Assembly: GCA_020057535.1 (NCBI GenBank)
Contig: JAGVFS010000025.1
Location: forward strand, 1 to 9,016
Length of the DNA: 9,016 nt
Source: Patescibacteria group bacterium
GTDB taxonomy: Bacteria; Patescibacteriota; Patescibacteriia; UBA2591; PGYQ01
Direction of reading: 5' to 3'
The translations under genes were made by a program, and so were the position numbers. The notes below the pieces were generated by a model, which had not been told where the DNA came from, did not search any database, and saw only the letters and a program-made list of their open reading frames with translations. Shown here in pieces: positions 1-7,184 of the stretch (positions are counted from its first letter, which is position 1; the number at the start of each line of letters is the position of its first letter).

Positions 1-348
1 CCAAACTATTTTATCTCCATAAATAGCAGGAGAACCTTGATTGTTTAAATCAGAAGTAATTTGAGTTTCTTTTTTTGTTGAAAGGTCATACATATAAATA
101 TCAAAATTTTCATTTCTATAATCTCTCCATACTATTTTGTCTCCATAAATAGCTAAATTATATTTCACACTAGAATTAGAAGTAATTTGAGTTTCTGGAC
201 CGAGTTGAAATTTACTATCCTCTCCATTGCCAGCATTAACTTCTGGAATGTTTCCAGAAAAAACAAAAAGACTGCTCGGCATAATTATGGCAACCATTAA
301 TAAAATAGCTACGCTCTTTTTAAGAATACTCATAATTTTTTTCTTCAT
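1..348 (-). CDS. Secreted TolB-like beta-propeller repeat protein, N-terminal part
   Basis: This is the first 116 residues of a protein that runs off the left edge. It opens MKKK, has a hydrophobic core at about residues 12-30 and a good signal peptidase I site after VNA (residue 39), so it should be exported. From residue 52 a 42-residue repeat begins: ETQITS, then AIYGDKIVW, then DIYMYDL, and again ETQITS at 94 and AIYGDKIVW at 108-116. In the DNA the repeat shows as near-identical segments at 1-27 and 127-153. This repeat is typical of TolB/YncE-like propellers in cell-surface proteins of bacteria and archaea, where blades form binding or structural surfaces; I know of no enzymatic role. 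The start at 348 is chosen because it gives the complete Lys-rich n-region; Met6 (333) is an alternative. No Shine-Dalgarno sequence is visible. A promoter and a palindrome lie upstream. The cell-surface role is inferred. Confidence 0.85.
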   Translation of the reverse strand, partial: MKKKIMSILKKSVAILLMVAIIMPSSLFVFSGNIPEVNAGNGEDSKFQLGPETQITSNSSVKYNLAIYGDKIVWRDYRNENFDIYMYDLSTKKETQITSDLNNQGSPAIYGDKIVW

Positions 349-368
349 AAAAAAATATTAAAATTCAA

Positions 369-387
369 TCAAAGAATTATTCTTTGA
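369..387. repeat. Perfect 9-bp inverted repeat, possible operator or 5' UTR hairpin
   Basis: TCAAAGAAT and its exact reverse complement ATTCTTTGA are separated by a single base. The site lies 21 bases upstream of the propeller-protein start and downstream of its predicted promoter, so it would be in the 5' untranslated leader. A one-base centre suits a dimeric repressor site better than a stable hairpin. Composition is AT-rich, so chance cannot be excluded. Confidence 0.4.
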
Positions 388-432
388 ATAAAAAAATAAA
401 ATAAAAATAAAATAAAATTGGAAATTAGTTTT

Positions 433-461
433 AATAAAACCTATTTTAATAATTTTGTCAA
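433..461 (-). promoter_or_regulatory. Predicted sigma70-type promoter for the propeller gene
   Basis: Read on the minus strand, a perfect -35 box TTGACA (461-456) is followed after 17 bases by TTTATT (438-433), a 4/6 match to the -10 consensus. Transcription would start near 426, giving a leader of about 80 bases that contains the 369-387 palindrome. The rest of the 254-base gap between the two genes (349-602) is AT-rich and shows no other gene. Confidence 0.5.
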
Positions 462-602
462 TTAAATAAATAAACCCTTGTACAAAAAATCAATTTCTAA
501 ATCCCTCGCCAAATTAATAATTTATAAGGGATAAATGTATAGGAAAAATTTCTGTTAAATAATTGCAAAACAAATTTAACAAGGTTGAACTTTAAGAAAA
601 AA

Positions 603-2762
603 TTAAAATACATTTATTTCATAACGAAAAATATAATTTTTTCCAATTTTTTCGTAATTTTCTAATATGTCCTTAATATCTTTATTAACATTTAAATTTT
701 TAAATTGCCCTTCTTTGACAATTAAATAACAACTTAATGATTGAGTTATTTCGGTCGCTATTTCTATATGTCTGATTGAAAAATTTTCTGTTATGTTTTT
801 AAAAAGTCGCTCCCCATTTTTTTGATTTTTATTTAAAAATCCACCCTGAATAACATTCCGTCCAGAAATTGCCTCTAATGCCAAAAGAAATCTTTTATCA
901 GCCAAAATACACGGATGTCCTAATTCTTTTGGATTGTTTTGAATTTCCTGCCAAATATATTCAGCTACTTTTAAATCGTCAAATGTCACAGAATTTTGCA
1001 AGCTAGGCCCTGAAGCGTAAACAACAGTTGAGCTAAATGCTAAGAAAAAACAAATAATTATAATTTTTTGTTTTTCTATTAACCATTCTGATTCTAAATT
1101 TAAAAAACAATAGATTCCCCAAGATAAAAGAAAAATTGTAAAAAAAATAATACCCAATTCAATATTTTTACTAAAAATTTCTAAAAATCCTAAAATAAAA
1201 AAACCAATTATTAAAAAATAACCAACTTTTTGATTGGGTATTTTTTTAATTTTAAAAATTCCTAAAATTATAAAAGAAAAAATACAAAAATTAATTATTA
1301 TTAAAAGATGTTCAGAAAAAAATAAAGCAAAATTTTGAATATTCTCTTTGTCCTGATAAAGACTATTTTGCGTTATTAATCCAAACAAATCAAAAAAATT
1401 AATTTGATATCCAAAAAACGTTAATAAACTTAAAATAATTGCCGCAATTAAAGATATTTTTTGTTTTGTGACTAAATAATCCAACCAGAAAAGTAAAACA
1501 AAGAAAAAGAAAAGATACACCAAAGCCACTGACGTCGTTACACTGCCATAAACTTGAAAAGAAAAAAATAATGAAGGTAAAAAAGCTGTTAATAATAAAA
1601 ATCTTTGTTTTTTACAATAAACATTTTCATCATCTAATTTATCATCTGACTTGTCTATCGACTTGATCTTCATGGTTATTTTGGTAAAGGAAGCGGTTTT
1701 AATAAAAGTGGGCGGTCCTTTAAAACTTTGAAATAAAAATCTAGCTAATTCAAAAAAAATCAAAGGAATAAAAATTGACCAAAGTAAATATAAAAGCAAA
1801 AGATCTACCCAAAAAATATCAATATTCAAAATTTTACTTAAAAAAATTGTCAAAACCCATTGGTTAGCGCTTCCATTTTTATTTTCTATCGATGGCGCAA
1901 AATTTTTCTCAACGCTTAATATTTGTTTTTCAATTCCTAAATGTTTCCATTTGTTTTCTCCAAACCCCGCTTTATAAACTATCGGTAAATAAGCATGAAG
2001 TAAAAATGAATGTAAGATGATAACAAAAAGAACAAAACTAATTTTTTGTTTAGAAAAAATTAAAAAAACAACTATTAAAGTTGCTATTAAATAAACATAT
2101 AAATATATTTTAGGAATCACATCCCATGGCGATTGAATATAATTCTCAGTTCGAACACTACACAACAAAAATAAACCAACTAAAAATAAAAAAAATAATC
2201 CTAATAAATATTTCCATGTTTTTTTAAAAGAAAATTTATCTACAATTACATTGTCCACTGAATGACAAGCAAACCTCCTTAAAAAGGATGAAAATTTTAT
2301 CTTTCCTCTTTTATTAGAAACTGAATTATCTATTTTATCTCCATTATGAATGACGGAATTTTCTAACCGAGTAAAAACATTGCGATGAATTAAAAAAGAG
2401 ATAATTAAGGTTAAAATCCCAAAAATTAATGGAATTTGAACTATGGAAAATTTATAAAAAATTAAAAAAATTACTCCCAAGAAACCGATTAAATAAATTA
2501 ATAATAAAATGCCAAAAAGAAAAGAAAAAATTTCTATCCTTCTATATTGCAAAACACAAAAATATGCGTCTTCTTTAGCAAATAAAATTTTTTTTAAAAT
2601 CTGCCCCAACCAAAGCCCATTGATAACAAAAAAAACTATCAAAAAAATCAACCCTAAAAATCTTATTTGCCACAAAAAAAGATTGAAAGCTAAACCAATG
2701 ACAATTAAAGTGGAAATAATTGTCCAAATATATCGTTTGTCTTGTTGAATAGAATAAAACAT
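603..2762 (-). CDS. Large polytopic membrane protein, GT-C-like layout, function unknown
   Basis: 719 residues with about 13-15 hydrophobic segments, for example 12-32, 35-53, 79-103, 107-126, 184-203, 218-237, 241-260, 317-343, 389-405, 410-430, 436-451, 484-504, 513-530, 534-553 and 566-583. Two charged loops (131-180 and 347-388) interrupt them. After the last helix comes a soluble C-terminal domain (about 584-719) with ILADKRFLLALEAISGR at 619-635 and conserved-looking VIQGGF at 637-642. Many helices plus one terminal soluble domain is the plan of GT-C glycosyltransferases and related lipid-linked sugar enzymes. However, I see no Asp-Asp/Glu-Asp motif in a first extracytoplasmic loop that would prove such an activity, so the family is inferred from architecture only. 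It lies 96 bases behind nrdD in the same direction and may be co-transcribed. The intervening gap (2763-2858) is low-complexity AT sequence. No Shine-Dalgarno sequence precedes the ATG. Confidence 0.85.
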   Translation of the reverse strand: MFYSIQQDKRYIWTIISTLIVIGLAFNLFLWQIRFLGLIFLIVFFVINGLWLGQILKKILFAKEDAYFCVLQYRRIEIFSFLFGILLLIYLIGFLGVIFLIFYKFSIVQIPLIFGILTLIISFLIHRNVFTRLENSVIHNGDKIDNSVSNKRGKIKFSSFLRRFACHSVDNVIVDKFSFKKTWKYLLGLFFLFLVGLFLLCSVRTENYIQSPWDVIPKIYLYVYLIATLIVVFLIFSKQKISFVLFVIILHSFLLHAYLPIVYKAGFGENKWKHLGIEKQILSVEKNFAPSIENKNGSANQWVLTIFLSKILNIDIFWVDLLLLYLLWSIFIPLIFFELARFLFQSFKGPPTFIKTASFTKITMKIKSIDKSDDKLDDENVYCKKQRFLLLTAFLPSLFFSFQVYGSVTTSVALVYLFFFFVLLFWLDYLVTKQKISLIAAIILSLLTFFGYQINFFDLFGLITQNSLYQDKENIQNFALFFSEHLLIIINFCIFSFIILGIFKIKKIPNQKVGYFLIIGFFILGFLEIFSKNIELGIIFFTIFLLSWGIYCFLNLESEWLIEKQKIIIICFFLAFSSTVVYASGPSLQNSVTFDDLKVAEYIWQEIQNNPKELGHPCILADKRFLLALEAISGRNVIQGGFLNKNQKNGERLFKNITENFSIRHIEIATEITQSLSCYLIVKEGQFKNLNVNKDIKDILENYEKIGKNYIFRYEINVF

Positions 2763-2858
2763 GAAAAAAATAAAAATAAGAATAAAATCAATTGTAAATT
2801 TTTAACACGAATAAATTAAATTTTTAATTTAAAATTTATAATTTAATTTTTTAATTTC

Positions 2859-4940
2859 TTAAACTTTATATTCTTTTCTATTCTTAAATTCTTCTTGTTT
2901 TCCCGCATTCCATTGCTGTATTGGTCTAATATAACCAACTACTCTGGAATAAACCTCGCATTCTTTTTTACATTGCGAACACTTAAAGTGTTCACCAGAA
3001 ATATAGCCATGATTAGGACAAATACTAAAAGTTGGAGTAATCGTAAAATATGGCAAACGATAATTTTCAGCAATTCGCTTAACTAATTTTTTAGTTGCTT
3101 CAACTGAAGGCATTTTTTCTCCAACAAATCCATGAAACACCGTACCTCCAGTATATTTACATTGTAATTCATCTTGAAAATCCAAAGCTTCAAAAATATC
3201 ATCAGTATAACTTGCCGGCAAATGAGTTGAATTAGTATAGTAAGGAATTTTTTCCCCGGCAGTAATTATTTTTGGATATTCTTTTTTATCAATTTTAGCC
3301 AAACGATAAGAAGTACCTTCAGCTGGAGTGGCCTCAAGATTATAAATATTTCCAGTTTCCTTTTGAAATTCTTTTAATTTTTCTCGCATAAAATCCAAAA
3401 CTTCTAAAGAAAATTCTTTTCCCTCTTTGCTGGCTATTCCTTTATCCTTGCCTAAAAAATTCAAACAAGCCTCATTCATTCCCATCGGTCCAATAGTGGA
3501 AAAATGATGATCTAAATTTCCTAAATATCTTTTAGTATAAGGAAATAATCCATTATTCAAATTATGAGTGACAACTTTTCTTTTAATCTCCAAAGATTCT
3601 TTTGCTAGATTCATTATTTCGGTTAATCGATCAAAAAAATCTTTTTTGGTTTTTGCCAAATAACCAATTCGCGGCATATTTATTGTAACGACTCCAACCG
3701 AACCAGTTGATTCACCAGAACCAAAAAGCCCTCCAGTTTTTGCTCGCAATTGATTAAGATTCATTTGTAATCTACAACACATGCTTCTTACGTCTGTTGG
3801 TTTTAACTCGCTATTAATAAAATTTTGAAAATATGGTAATCCGTATTTAGCTGTCATTTCAAAAAGTAAATTTGCATTTGAACTATCCCAATTAAAATCT
3901 TTTGTAATATTATAAGTAGGAATTGGAAAAGTAAAAACCCGACCAACATTATCCCCTTCTATGGCCACTTCAATAAAAGCCCTGTTAATCATATCCATTT
4001 CTTTTTGATAATCTGAATATGTTGTTTCTTGTAATTTACCACCAATAATTACTGGATCGTTTTTTAAATCTTCAGGCACTGTCCAATCAAAAGTTAAATT
4101 AGTAAATGGTGTCTGAGCGCCCCATCTTGAAGGTGCCGCTATATTAAACATAAATTTCTGAATATTTTGTTTTACCTGTTTATAAGTTAAATTATCTGCC
4201 CTAACAAAGGGGGCTAAATAAGTATCAAAAGAACTAAAGGCTTGAGCTCCAGCCCATTCATTTTGCAAAATTCCCCAAAAATTTACCATTTGTCCTAAAA
4301 GAGTTTCTAAATGTTTAGGTGGCGCGCATTCTATTCGATTTTTTACACCCCCTAATCCTTGTAAAAGCAATTGTCGTAAACTCCAGCCAGCGCAATAAGC
4401 GTTTAATCCCATATATAAATCATGCAAATGCAAATCTCCTTCTTTGTGGGCTTTGGTGATTTTTGTTGAATAAATATTTTCTAAAAGATAATTAGCGATA
4501 ACAGAACCAGAGATATGGAGCATTAAGCCTCCAAATGAATAACCAATATTGGCATTTTCTTTTACCCTCCAATCTTCTTGTTTTAAATAATCATCTATAA
4601 TTTTCTTAATATCCATCATTATTCCACCCATCTCACGCATTTTTTCTCGTTCTTTTCTATATAAAATATAAGATTTTGCCACATCAACCAGCCCGGCTTT
4701 AATTAAAACTTTTTCAACTACATCCTGAATTTCTTCAACTGTTGGAATAATTTTTGAATCAAATTGATATTCGAGAATGGTTAATACTTTATCGGATAGT
4801 TTTTTTGATTGTTTTCCATCTTTTCCTTCAACGACAATAATTGCCTTTTCAATAGCTTGAGTAATTTTTTCCTGATTAAATTCAACAATTCGCCCATTTC
4901 GTTTGCGAATTTTTTTTATTTTAAATTTTTTTACAATCAT
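2859..4940 (-). CDS. nrdD: Anaerobic (class III) ribonucleoside-triphosphate reductase
   Basis: Reduces ribonucleoside triphosphates to deoxyribonucleotides without oxygen, using a glycyl radical made by the radical-SAM activase NrdG. The 693 residues match the usual length. An ATP-cone (about 8-100; KIRKRNGRIVEFNQEKITQA) gives allosteric dATP/ATP control. The catalytic barrel shows HLHD (171-174), Cys183 in AYCAGW, CCR at 388-390 holding the thiyl-radical cysteine, and TPAEG (538-542). The C-terminus has zinc-site cysteines (Cys641, Cys654, Cys657, perhaps Cys661) and the glycyl-radical loop SRVVGY with Gly669 as the radical residue, followed by WNAGKQEEF. All key positions are intact. No nrdG lies in this window, although it often sits beside nrdD, so the activase must be encoded elsewhere. 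A promoter with an embedded palindrome lies upstream at 5053-5081. No Shine-Dalgarno sequence is visible. Identification is secure; which reductant (formate or a redoxin) it uses I cannot tell. Confidence 0.97.
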   Translation of the reverse strand: MIVKKFKIKKIRKRNGRIVEFNQEKITQAIEKAIIVVEGKDGKQSKKLSDKVLTILEYQFDSKIIPTVEEIQDVVEKVLIKAGLVDVAKSYILYRKEREKMREMGGIMMDIKKIIDDYLKQEDWRVKENANIGYSFGGLMLHISGSVIANYLLENIYSTKITKAHKEGDLHLHDLYMGLNAYCAGWSLRQLLLQGLGGVKNRIECAPPKHLETLLGQMVNFWGILQNEWAGAQAFSSFDTYLAPFVRADNLTYKQVKQNIQKFMFNIAAPSRWGAQTPFTNLTFDWTVPEDLKNDPVIIGGKLQETTYSDYQKEMDMINRAFIEVAIEGDNVGRVFTFPIPTYNITKDFNWDSSNANLLFEMTAKYGLPYFQNFINSELKPTDVRSMCCRLQMNLNQLRAKTGGLFGSGESTGSVGVVTINMPRIGYLAKTKKDFFDRLTEIMNLAKESLEIKRKVVTHNLNNGLFPYTKRYLGNLDHHFSTIGPMGMNEACLNFLGKDKGIASKEGKEFSLEVLDFMREKLKEFQKETGNIYNLEATPAEGTSYRLAKIDKKEYPKIITAGEKIPYYTNSTHLPASYTDDIFEALDFQDELQCKYTGGTVFHGFVGEKMPSVEATKKLVKRIAENYRLPYFTITPTFSICPNHGYISGEHFKCSQCKKECEVYSRVVGYIRPIQQWNAGKQEEFKNRKEYKV

Positions 4941-4984
4941 AAAAAAGTATAAAAAGTAAAAATGTAAAAATAAAATTAAAAAAT

Positions 4985-5010
4985 AAAAAACATTATTTTT
5001 AATGTTTTTT
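4985..5010 (-). terminator. AT-rich hairpin terminator behind the sdpI-like gene
   Basis: AAAAAACATT and AATGTTTTTT form a perfect 10-bp stem with a 6-base loop, followed on the minus strand by more Ts. The A/T flanks make it work on either strand, but only two of the ten pairs are G-C, so it is weak. It would end transcripts from the GerMN/sdpI-like pair, but it also lies inside the leader of a transcript from the predicted nrdD promoter, 45 bases before the nrdD start. It could therefore attenuate nrdD instead. Confidence 0.45.
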
Positions 5011-5052
5011 ATTTATGTTTTTTAAATAAAATAAAGTTAAATATTTTTTTCT

Positions 5053-5081
5053 ATTAGAATTTAAATTCTATTAAAGTTCAA
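5053..5081 (-). promoter_or_regulatory. Predicted nrdD promoter with 16-bp palindromic operator candidate
   Basis: On the minus strand TTGAAC (5081-5076, 4/6 match) is followed after exactly 17 bases by TCTAAT (5058-5053, 5/6 match to TATAAT). A perfect 16-bp palindrome, TAGAATTTAAATTCTA at 5055-5070, covers the spacer and most of the -10 box, where a repressor would block polymerase. NrdR, the usual regulator of nrd genes, binds 16-bp boxes, but its consensus (ACACNATATATNGTGT type) does not match, so the regulator is unknown. The start site would be near 5046, about 105 bases before the nrdD ATG. Confidence 0.5.
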
Positions 5082-5123
5082 CTTCAATAATTTCTACTTT
5101 TTATTTAAAATCAGGACGCATCA

Positions 5124-5744
5124 TTATTTCATCTCCTTTTGATATTTAACATACGAATAAATAATTGTATAGGCAGTGACTAAAATTACTGGAACAAGAA
5201 TGAAAAATAAAGCGTATTTCTGAAAAAAGATTCCAAAAAGTGCAATAACCCCAGCAACCTTAAATAATTTTCCACCGATTTTATGTGTCTTATCCCAGAC
5301 GACCTCATTGCTTAAAGTCCAACGAGTTCTGATTCCTATAAACCAATTTCTTTTTACATTTTCACAAAGGATGCCAATATAGAAAAATAAAATTCCGAGT
5401 CCAATTAGAAGAATTACATTGGGACTTATTTTGATTCCCATATTCCAGTAAACGAAAAGCATAAAAACAAAAAACAAGATAATAAATTCATCGTAATATT
5501 TTCTAAATTTTTCAGTTTGTGCTTCCAATGCTATTCTCGGACGAGCAACTAAAAATATAATAGATCCAGCAAGTATAAATGGCATCAAAAATAACCCACA
5601 GAATTTTGATATATAATTATCTACTTGTCCTTGATCATTCCAATGTAAAACTATTTTCTCTGGCATTTGAGGATAAAAGTAAATACTGATGATAAAGGAA
5701 AGTAGAATTATTCCTAATATAGCTATTTTGTTTTTTCTCATCAT
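5124..5744 (-). CDS. SdpI-family membrane protein (DUF1648 plus SdpI domain)
   Basis: 206 residues, about six membrane helices (7-24, 49-67, 87-101, 109-127, 159-174, 178-199). The N-terminal DUF1648 motif appears as MPEKIVLHWNDQGQVDNY (27-44). The SdpI domain appears as NWFIGIRTRWTLSNEVVW (133-150) followed by DKTHKIGGKLF. In Bacillus subtilis SdpI protects cells from the SdpC toxin and sequesters the repressor SdpR. Most family members in other bacteria have no known toxin partner, and neither sdpC nor an ArsR-type sdpR is visible here, so immunity is only one possibility. It follows the GerMN gene by 30 bases and is probably co-transcribed with it. A purine run (AAAAGAGAAA) lies too far from the ATG (about 20 bases) to be a normal ribosome binding site. 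The stop overlaps the ATG of a seven-codon ORF (5101-5124). Confidence 0.9.
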   Translation of the reverse strand: MMRKNKIAILGIILLSFIISIYFYPQMPEKIVLHWNDQGQVDNYISKFCGLFLMPFILAGSIIFLVARPRIALEAQTEKFRKYYDEFIILFFVFMLFVYWNMGIKISPNVILLIGLGILFFYIGILCENVKRNWFIGIRTRWTLSNEVVWDKTHKIGGKLFKVAGVIALFGIFFQKYALFFILVPVILVTAYTIIYSYVKYQKEMK

Positions 5745-5774
5745 AATTTTTGATTAAAAATATTTCTCTTTTAA

Positions 5775-7025
5775 TTAAGGCTGAAAAACCTCTTCTGGCA
5801 AATAATAAACTTCTTTAACTTCGGAAAATTGTTTAGCGGTGGCTTCAATTTGAGACCAAAGAATTCCTACTCTACAAGAACCTCCACTAGTTTTATAATT
5901 AGGATCATTAAATTTAAGTGTCAAAATTCCATTTTTAAGCGAAGCTTCTTCTAGTAACAATCCTTCTAATGGATATTCGGCGCTAATTCCTTGAACTTGT
6001 TCTTCTTTGGTGAGTTTACCAGAAAGCAAAAGTTTAATAGTATCTTGAATTAGTGTTTGGGTTATTGGAATCATTCTTTCAACTGAAACTAAGCCTTTTT
6101 TACTGCATTCATCTTTATCTAATTTGGGATTATAATAATACAACTTCACTAACCTTTTGGCTACTTCTTTTTTGCATTCGTTCCTGAAAAATGCCCATTC
6201 TTCGCACTTACTTCCATCTGTAAAAATACAAACCCCATATTCATTTTCATCTTTATCTTTTCTAATCTCTAATTTCCCGTTTTGTTCTAGACAATAAACC
6301 GAAGCTGGATTTGGTAATTGAGCATCTTTAATTTCTTTAGGTATTGAAAAATTCTTTTCCCAAAGAAGCTCTGGTTTTTGATTTTCAAACTCAACTCCAT
6401 AAAGTTGAATAAGATAATTTCCTACATCAAATATGCCCCATTTTCCAAGTGGGCCAATTTGAGCATCAATTTTGTAGTCACAGATACATTTGCACATCTC
6501 CCCTTCATTTTTTATTTTTAATTTAACAGTTGTAGGTTCAGTTGTGGGTTCAGTTATATCTTTAGAAGGAAATGGATGAGATATTACTTCATCTAAATAA
6601 ACCTTTAATTTAGCGCAACAAAGATAATTGAATGGAAAGGTTAAATTAAGAAAACCGTCAATTATTTTAGCCTCTGTTTTTTCTGCTGTCTCTTTTGTCT
6701 TTGTATATTCCTCTTCTTTTTTATCTTCGCAACCTCCAATATTATAGGTTAGCCTAAGGTTATCTTTAATTTGAATTTGTCCTTTACTATTTTCTTCTAC
6801 AAACATCTTTCCATAACCATAAGGGTCATAACATGTTCGAGGATAATGATAATCATTAATACCTCCTCCAGCTTTAATACATTCTTCAAAATTAATAATT
6901 TTTTCTAATTTTTCAGAATAATATTTAGCATAATATCCCAATAAATAATATCCAAGCAAACCAATTCCAATAATCACTATTCCAAAAATAATTAAAATTC
7001 TATAAAAAAATTTTTTATTCATCAT
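5775..7025 (-). CDS. TM-anchored DUF333-GerMN fusion protein, Cys-rich
   Basis: 416 residues. One N-terminal helix (about 7-30) anchors the protein with the rest outside. Modules in order: a short Cys motif at 45-77 (NFEECIKAGGG ... YPRTC ... FVEE); a beta-rich middle segment (120-228) with Cys136-Cys137 and the CKCIC cluster (178-182), plus a Thr/Pro linker TEPTTEPTT (158-166); a DUF333 unit (about 238-284) recognisable by NPASVYCLEQNGKLE, GVC, DGSKCEEWAFF and NEC; and a C-terminal GerMN domain (about 290-410) with VKLYYYNP, VERMIP, LLLSG, LEEASLKNGILTLKF and the closing YYLPEEV. GerMN occurs in the spore protein GerM and in many envelope lipoproteins of non-sporulating bacteria; DUF333 is of unknown function. 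About 14 extracellular Cys suggest disulfides. It heads a likely operon with the sdpI-like gene. Start is the first of two adjacent ATGs; no Shine-Dalgarno sequence is seen. A cell-surface binding or scaffold role is inference. Confidence 0.88.
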   Translation of the reverse strand: MMNKKFFYRILIIFGIVIIGIGLLGYYLLGYYAKYYSEKLEKIINFEECIKAGGGINDYHYPRTCYDPYGYGKMFVEENSKGQIQIKDNLRLTYNIGGCEDKKEEEYTKTKETAEKTEAKIIDGFLNLTFPFNYLCCAKLKVYLDEVISHPFPSKDITEPTTEPTTVKLKIKNEGEMCKCICDYKIDAQIGPLGKWGIFDVGNYLIQLYGVEFENQKPELLWEKNFSIPKEIKDAQLPNPASVYCLEQNGKLEIRKDKDENEYGVCIFTDGSKCEEWAFFRNECKKEVAKRLVKLYYYNPKLDKDECSKKGLVSVERMIPITQTLIQDTIKLLLSGKLTKEEQVQGISAEYPLEGLLLEEASLKNGILTLKFNDPNYKTSGGSCRVGILWSQIEATAKQFSEVKEVYYLPEEVFQP

Positions 7026-7094
7026 AAGTTTATGATATCAAATTTTTTATAAAAAATAAAATTTGGCTTTTTAAAAAAACTTGGCTGGCATTTT

Positions 7095-7176
7095 GACCAA
7101 CGTTTTGCGGATAAAAATTATCAAAAGCAGTTTGGGCGAAACGTAACAAAACCTTTTATCCGCTGTTAGGCGACAC
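7095..7176 (-). repeat. Intergenic element A: 77-base imperfect inverted repeat, attC-like ends
   Basis: This fills most of the gap behind the EFR1 stop. On the minus strand it reads GCCTAAC (7171-7165), then GCGGATAAAA (7163-7154), a central part, TTTTATCCGC (7116-7107) and GTTGGTC (7101-7095). The inner arms are a perfect 10-bp pair. The outer 7-mers pair with one G-T wobble and one mismatch. The first box fits the integron attC consensus RYYYAAC; the last fits GTTRRRY except at one position, and the 77-base span is within attC range. The part 7122-7176 is 42/55 identical to element B at 8537-8591. No T-run follows, so it is not a normal terminator. It may be a REP/MITE-like dispersed repeat; the attC reading is speculative because no integrase gene is seen. 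Confidence 0.6.
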
Positions 7177-7184
7177 ATCACTAA

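Noticed and set aside
583..593. 11-base match (TAAAGTTCAAC on the minus strand) to 5072-5082 on the plus strand
   Set aside because: The two copies point in opposite directions relative to their genes and the match is short in AT-rich DNA, so it is likely chance.
2509..2748. 79-residue plus-strand ORF, and similar plus-strand ORFs at 2895-3086, 7209-7460 and 7494-7769
   Set aside because: All lie antisense within well-supported genes (the polytopic protein, nrdD and EFR1) and have no recognisable domain or ribosome binding site.
2763..2858. AT-only inverted repeats such as AAATTA...TAATTT behind nrdD
   Set aside because: Low-complexity A/T sequence forms such pairs everywhere; there is no G-C stem, so I do not call a terminator.
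5124..7025. Bacillus-like Sdp cannibalism toxin-immunity locus
   Set aside because: Only the SdpI-family protein is present. No SdpC-like secreted toxin, SdpA/SdpB or SdpR is visible, and the GerMN protein does not resemble any of them.
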